In this document: positions 7,585 through 10,578 of the stretch, in pieces
How positions within the stretch are numbered: position 1 is the first letter of the stretch
How the letters are laid out: the number at the start of each line of letters is the position of its first letter
Assembly: GCA_943324725.2 (NCBI GenBank)
Contig: CALPMR020000080.1
Coordinates: 1-10,578 of the forward strand
DNA from: Bordetella parapertussis
Lineage (GTDB): Bacteria; Cyanobacteriota; Cyanobacteriia; PCC-6307; Cyanobiaceae
Length of the DNA stretch: 10,578 bases
Reading direction: 5' to 3'
Program-made: the position numbers and the translations under genes
The notes under the pieces: model-generated
Told to the model about the DNA's origin: nothing
What the model saw: only the letters and a program-made list of their open reading frames with translations
Database searches by the model: none

Positions 7585-7604
7585 GGATCCGGCGGACCGG
7601 ATCC
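7585..7604. terminator. Hairpin between convergent genes, possible bidirectional terminator
   Basis: Perfect 8-base arms ggatccgg (7585-7592) and ccggatcc (7597-7604) enclose a four-base loop (cgga). It lies in the 50-base gap between two convergent genes, where a shared terminator is expected. There is no T-run on either side, so termination is inferred from position and stem strength. Confidence 0.45.
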
Positions 7605-7622
7605 AGGCCAAGCCAGCAGGGG

Positions 7623-8471
7623 CTACCCCTTGACCGCATCCCCTGTGGCACTGGGCAGGATGTAACGCTGCAGCAGCACGAACAACACCAACACCGGCAG
7701 AATCGAGACCACCGATCCCGCCGCCACCAGACGCCAGTCCAGGGAAAAACTGCTGGACAGTTGCTGCAGACCCAGCGGCAAGGTGTACAGCGATGGATCG
7801 TCAAGAATGATCAGGGGCCAGAGGAAATCACTCCAGGTGCCGATGAACACGAACATCGCCAGGGTGATCAGATCAGCCCGGGCGGCAGGAATCATCACGT
7901 TCCACCAGGCGCCGATCGGCGTGCAGCCATCGATGCGAGCCGCCTCCTCCAGTTCCACCGGCACGCCGAGAAAGCTCTGGCGCAGCAGAAAGATGCCGAA
8001 GGCAGTGGCCGCCTGGGGCAGGATCAATGCCCAGAGTGTGTTGCGCAGACCCAGCTGCACCATCAGCAGATAGAGCGGAATCATCACCACCTGAAAGGGA
8101 ATCAGGATCGTCGCCACCACCAGGGCCAGCACCAGGCCCCGTCCCCGAAACCGCAGCCGCGCCAACGGATAGGCCGCCAGGGAGCAGAACAGCAGGTTGG
8201 CGAGCACCGCCAGGGTGCTGACGATGGTGCTGTTGAGCAGGTAGGTGGCCATCGGATTGGCCGCGAACAGCTGGCGGTAGGCCGCCAGGCTGGGCTGGGC
8301 TGGCAGCAGGGCCGGCGGACTGGTGAAGATGTTCTCGCCAGGGCCCTTCAGCGAGGTGCTCACCAGCCACAGCAACGGCAGCAGCATCAACAGAGCCGTC
8401 AGCAACAGGGCCACCAACTGCAGGGCCGTGGCGGCAAGGGAGCGCTGGGGACCGCTGGCGGGGAGGGACAT
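7623..8471 (-). CDS. Carbohydrate ABC transporter permease, MalG/UgpE type
   Basis: A 282-residue inner-membrane permease of a sugar importer of the CUT1/MalG type. Six helices are apparent (about 14-40, 78-104, 112-136, 143-163, 199-221, 248-271), with a large extracytoplasmic loop between the first two. The cytoplasmic EAA loop that contacts the ATPase is intact at 175-195, with core EEAARIDGCTPIGAWW. The C-terminus GDAVKG resembles the usual GAVKG ending. The ATG at 8471 gives a standard N-terminus. No partner permease, binding protein or ATPase lies beside it: downstream is a convergent gene and upstream is the divergent nitroreductase. It must work with components encoded elsewhere. Substrate is open; alpha-glucoside or glucosylglycerol-type importers are candidates in cyanobacteria, by analogy only. 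Confidence 0.92.
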   Translation of the reverse strand: MSLPASGPQRSLAATALQLVALLLTALLMLLPLLWLVSTSLKGPGENIFTSPPALLPAQPSLAAYRQLFAANPMATYLLNSTIVSTLAVLANLLFCSLAAYPLARLRFRGRGLVLALVVATILIPFQVVMIPLYLLMVQLGLRNTLWALILPQAATAFGIFLLRQSFLGVPVELEEAARIDGCTPIGAWWNVMIPAARADLITLAMFVFIGTWSDFLWPLIILDDPSLYTLPLGLQQLSSSFSLDWRLVAAGSVVSILPVLVLFVLLQRYILPSATGDAVKG

Positions 8472-8479
8472 GGCGCGCT

Positions 8480-8502
8480 GGATCGGCTTCCCGAAGCGAT
8501 CC
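8480..8502. promoter_or_regulatory. Dyad symmetry just upstream of the permease start, possible operator
   Basis: Arms ggatcg (8480-8485) and cgatcc (8497-8502) are separated by 11 bases; with one bulged G at 8486 the symmetry extends inward over cttc/gaag. The site lies 9-31 bases upstream of the permease ATG. It could be an operator or an mRNA hairpin in the leader. A separate perfect 10-base palindrome, accggccggt, lies at 8524-8533 in the same intergenic region. No promoter boxes are convincing. Confidence 0.3.
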
Positions 8503-8627
8503 GAAGGCTAGCTGTGCAGCCCCACCGGCCGGTTCAGCGCCGCCATGTCCCGGCTCAATCCCCTGGCATGGCGAGCCCACGACGGCGTGAGAGGGTGGGA
8601 GTCACCACAATTCGATTGACATACCCG

Positions 8628-9275
8628 ATGGCCATCGCGCCTGAAACCCTGCTGGAAGCCTTGCAGTGGCGCTACGCCACCAAGCAGTTTGACCCCGAAC
8701 AGACCATCCCCGCCCAGCTCTGGTCGACGCTGGAGCAGGCCCTGGTGCTGACACCGTCCTCCTACGGGCTGCAACCCTGGAAGTTCCTGGTGGTCCAGGA
8801 TCCGGCCCTGCGCCAGGAACTGCGTCCCCACTCCTGGAATCAGTCCCAGATCACCGATTGCTCCCATCTGGTCGTGCTGCTGAGCCAGCGCAGCATCGAA
8901 GCCGCCGACGCCGACCGACTGATTGAGGCCACCGCCGCAGCGAGAGCCGTGGAAGCCAGCAGCCTGGACGGTTATCGCAAGATGATCCAGATCGACCTGA
9001 TTGATGGACCACGCCGCCAGATCATCGAGCGCTGGTCCTCCAACCAGGTTTATATCGCCCTTGGCAATCTGATGAGCGCTGCGGCCCTGCTCTCGATCGA
9101 CACCTGCGCGATTGAAGGCTTCTCCCCGCCGGACTACGACCGGATTCTGCAACTCGAAACCGGCGACTATCGCGCCTGCGTTGTCTGCGCCCTCGGTTAT
9201 CGCAGCGCTGACGACAACTATGCCTCGTTGGCCAAGGTGCGCTACCCGGCATCAGAGCTGATTTCTTATCGTTGA
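8628..9275 (+). CDS. Nitroreductase family protein, NfsB/DrgA-like NAD(P)H oxidoreductase
   Basis: A 215-residue FMN-dependent oxidoreductase of the oxygen-insensitive nitroreductase family, which passes electrons from NAD(P)H to nitroaromatics, quinones or related acceptors; cytosolic and normally a homodimer. Visible features: RYATKQFDPEQTI at 15-27 (FMN phosphate contact region), LTPSSYGLQPWKFLVV at 41-56 (the conserved PSS..QPW block), SSNQVYIALGNLMSAAALLSID at 137-158 (core: NQVYIALGN), AIEGF at 161-165, and LGYRSADDNYA near 189-199 ahead of KVRYP. These line up with E. coli NfsB over the full length. The ATG at 8628 was chosen; an in-frame ATG at 8568 would add 20 Arg-rich residues without family similarity. 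It is divergent from the ABC permease with 156 bases between. The physiological substrate is unknown. Confidence 0.92.
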   Translation: MAIAPETLLEALQWRYATKQFDPEQTIPAQLWSTLEQALVLTPSSYGLQPWKFLVVQDPALRQELRPHSWNQSQITDCSHLVVLLSQRSIEAADADRLIEATAAARAVEASSLDGYRKMIQIDLIDGPRRQIIERWSSNQVYIALGNLMSAAALLSIDTCAIEGFSPPDYDRILQLETGDYRACVVCALGYRSADDNYASLAKVRYPASELISYR

Positions 9276-9418
9276 GCCAGGCCATCGAAAGCCTGAACCA
9301 AGCCCAGGGACTGCAGCCACAGGGCGAGACCTTCGATCACAACCATGCCCGGGGGGCCTTGCTGGCCAACGCACGCACGCAGGACTGGGCCCGGAACTCA
9401 GGAGCATCCTGCCGATGA
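9272..9418 (+). pseudogene. Short reading frame with host-like codon bias, probable gene fragment
   Basis: A 48-codon frame starts at a TTG sharing TTGA with the nitroreductase stop and ends at TGA 9416-9418, running 21 bases into the 3' end of the opposing membrane-protein gene. Across its first 41 codons about 83% end in G or C, clearly more than in the other two plus-strand frames of the same bases, which suggests real coding history. The product reads SQAIESLNQAQGLQPQGE followed by TFDHNHARGALLANARTQDW and has no family I recognise. The frame has no ATG and is also open upstream into the nitroreductase gene. The simplest reading is the 5' remnant of a gene that once followed the nitroreductase, cut where lower-GC DNA begins. 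A genuine 48-residue protein is the alternative. Confidence 0.4.
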
Positions 9419-10578
9419 CTGCCATGTCGTCGTCAATCGATCAAGGCCATAACCAGAAAGGATGCCATGCATAATCTTCAATTGATAAACGTCCTGGGCT
9501 GAAGCTTCTGCCTGAATAGCTGCCTGAATTCTGGCTGCCGTCCATTCCCCGGCGGGCAAGCTGAGGGCATAGGCATTGCGCCTGCAGGCCAAGTCATAGC
9601 TGCCATCATGGGCAGCGGCTGAAATCACAATCGGCAGCGGCCGCCGTCCTGTCGCCGTCACCATCGCCTCGCCCAGAATGTCGTGAACCGATGCGGACGA
9701 GACAAGAGCGGCAACAATCACAGCCATGGAAGCAAAGGCAATCCAGAGACTCTGTCCGGCCAGCCAAGCCATGATGTTGCTCGGCAGAGCAGCAGCCAGC
9801 AGAAAAGACAGGCCCAGCAACAACAGCACCGTGGGGGCGACCTCATGGCGTTGGTGGTGGACCATTTGCATACCAAAAGCAGAGGCCAGGCAAAAGCGGA
9901 TCGCCACCGCTACCAACAGGGCCGATAGGCCACAACAGAGCAAAGCCTGCCGCTGCAGGCGAGATCCCGGCAACGCTGAATTCGAGAACCTGAGCTGGGA
10001 AAGCAGCAGCAAAGCCAACAGCAGAACAATGGGTGCTATGAACAGAACGTGATGAGCGAATAAGTTCGCCGCGCGCACCCATGGCCACTGAAGGGCGAGG
10101 AGAAGCTTGCCAAACAGCAGCGGATTACCGCTGGCCGCATCCTGCTGATGTCGCTTCAGCAAAGCGGGCAGCGAGACCAGAACCAAGCCAGCAAATGGCA
10201 GCAGGACCGAAGCCAAAAGCGGAAAATAGTTTCGTGGTACCGAGGCTCCAGGAGACTTTTGATCGAACAGATAAACCAGAAGGAGGGTGGTGCCCGGCAT
10301 CAAGATGACTCCGAATATGCCAACTTCCCAGAACAGACCGCCAAAGAAAGACTGCAGTACAGCGACCGAAAAGCAAAGACGCTCTCGGGTAACGACCCAA
10401 AGATACAAGATGCATAGGGTACTAATCCAGGCTGCGAGCGTTGGCAGATAAGCAGCCGAACCTGCTCCCCAGAACAGCACCTCCCTGGTTTGAAGATGAT
10501 GCGTCAGGGCTACCGCCATGAACACACAGGCGATCGAGAGTGCCAGTGACAGATAACCGAGCTGGCGGCAGCGCTTCA
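9398..10578 (-). CDS. Unrecognised multi-pass membrane protein, 5' end beyond the window
   Basis: The frame is open from its stop at 9398-9400 to the right edge (392 complete codons visible), so the N-terminus is missing. The GTG at 10523 and ATG at 10517 are not the likely start, because the codons before them encode a further hydrophobic helix. About eight or nine hydrophobic segments fill the first 295 visible residues, followed by a soluble C-terminal tail of about 95 residues containing HDGSYDLACRRNAYALSL. The profile resembles polytopic surface-glycan enzymes (GT-C-like or polymerase-like proteins), but I see no diagnostic motif and do not assign a function. Sampled lines are 47-52% GC, far below the 70-77% sampled in genes to the left, which suggests acquisition by transfer. 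Confidence 0.75.
   Translation of the reverse strand, partial: KRCRQLGYLSLALSIACVFMAVALTHHLQTREVLFWGAGSAAYLPTLAAWISTLCILYLWVVTRERLCFSVAVLQSFFGGLFWEVGIFGVILMPGTTLLLVYLFDQKSPGASVPRNYFPLLASVLLPFAGLVLVSLPALLKRHQQDAASGNPLLFGKLLLALQWPWVRAANLFAHHVLFIAPIVLLLALLLLSQLRFSNSALPGSRLQRQALLCCGLSALLVAVAIRFCLASAFGMQMVHHQRHEVAPTVLLLLGLSFLLAAALPSNIMAWLAGQSLWIAFASMAVIVAALVSSASVHDILGEAMVTATGRRPLPIVISAAAHDGSYDLACRRNAYALSLPAGEWTAARIQAAIQAEASAQDVYQLKIMHGILSGYGLDRLTTTWQSSAGCS

Noticed and set aside
8545..8619. 24-codon ATG frame ending 8 bases before the nitroreductase ATG, possible leader peptide
   Set aside because: No run of regulatory codons, no terminator/antiterminator pair and no ribosome site; such a frame is expected by chance in GC-rich DNA.
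8616..8621. Perfect TTGACA -35-like box just before the nitroreductase start
   Set aside because: It lies only 7 bases before the ATG, so the -10 would fall inside the gene, and no TATAAT-like hexamer occurs at the required spacing. Chance match.
7761..8627. Upstream extension of the nitroreductase frame by 289 codons
   Set aside because: The extension is antisense to the ABC permease and His/Gln-rich; nitroreductase similarity begins right after the ATG at 8628.
9369..9380. Three tandem acgc units
   Set aside because: Very short simple repeat inside the probable gene fragment; no reason to think it functional.
1..10578. HIP1 sites (GCGATCGC) as a cyanobacterial marker
   Set aside because: Reading by eye I found only near matches such as those around 594 and 1610 and no perfect copy, so it was not used as evidence.

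Overview
This window looks like chromosomal DNA of a high-GC cyanobacterium of the Cyanobium/Synechococcus type. The evidence is very GC-rich coding DNA with strong C/G preference at third codon positions (one sampled 60-base line inside a gene is about 77% GC), weak or absent Shine-Dalgarno sequences, and a folD - crtE - divergent-PAP2 gene group next to a 7TM-HD protein and a PGM1-related ATP-grasp ligase. The taxonomic call is an inference; no marker gene is present.

Left part (37-2782, minus strand): folD (one-carbon metabolism) is followed, after a 335-base gap with short direct repeats, by crtE (geranylgeranyl diphosphate synthase for carotenoids and the chlorophyll/tocopherol phytyl tail). 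crtE overlaps by 4 bases a divergent-PAP2 (DUF212/YuiD-type) membrane protein, so those two are probably translationally coupled.

Middle (2877-7572): a 7TM-HD protein of the PgpH type (putative c-di-AMP phosphodiesterase) runs divergently from folD and ends 10 bases from a convergent SemiSWEET sugar carrier. Divergent from SemiSWEET is a PGM1-related ATP-grasp ligase. After two stem-loops it is followed by an unrecognised single-pass membrane protein with a coiled coil and a proline-rich tail.

Right part (7573-10578): a hairpin lies between that small gene and a convergent, solitary MalG-type sugar ABC permease. The permease is divergent from an NfsB/DrgA-type nitroreductase. Directly after the nitroreductase is a short reading frame with host-like codon bias that looks like a gene fragment. 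Beyond about 9400 the GC content falls to about 47-52% in sampled lines, and an unrecognised multi-pass membrane protein runs off the right edge. This is probably the border of acquired DNA.

Most of the window is ordinary housekeeping and accessory metabolism. The points most worth a second look are the functionally open ATP-grasp ligase and its small membrane neighbour, the His-to-Gln change at a metal-site position of the HD domain, the stop codon held in the loop of a perfect hairpin within a 14-base tandem repeat, and the gene fragment at the GC boundary. I found no CRISPR array, tRNA, rRNA, transposase or complete insertion sequence.
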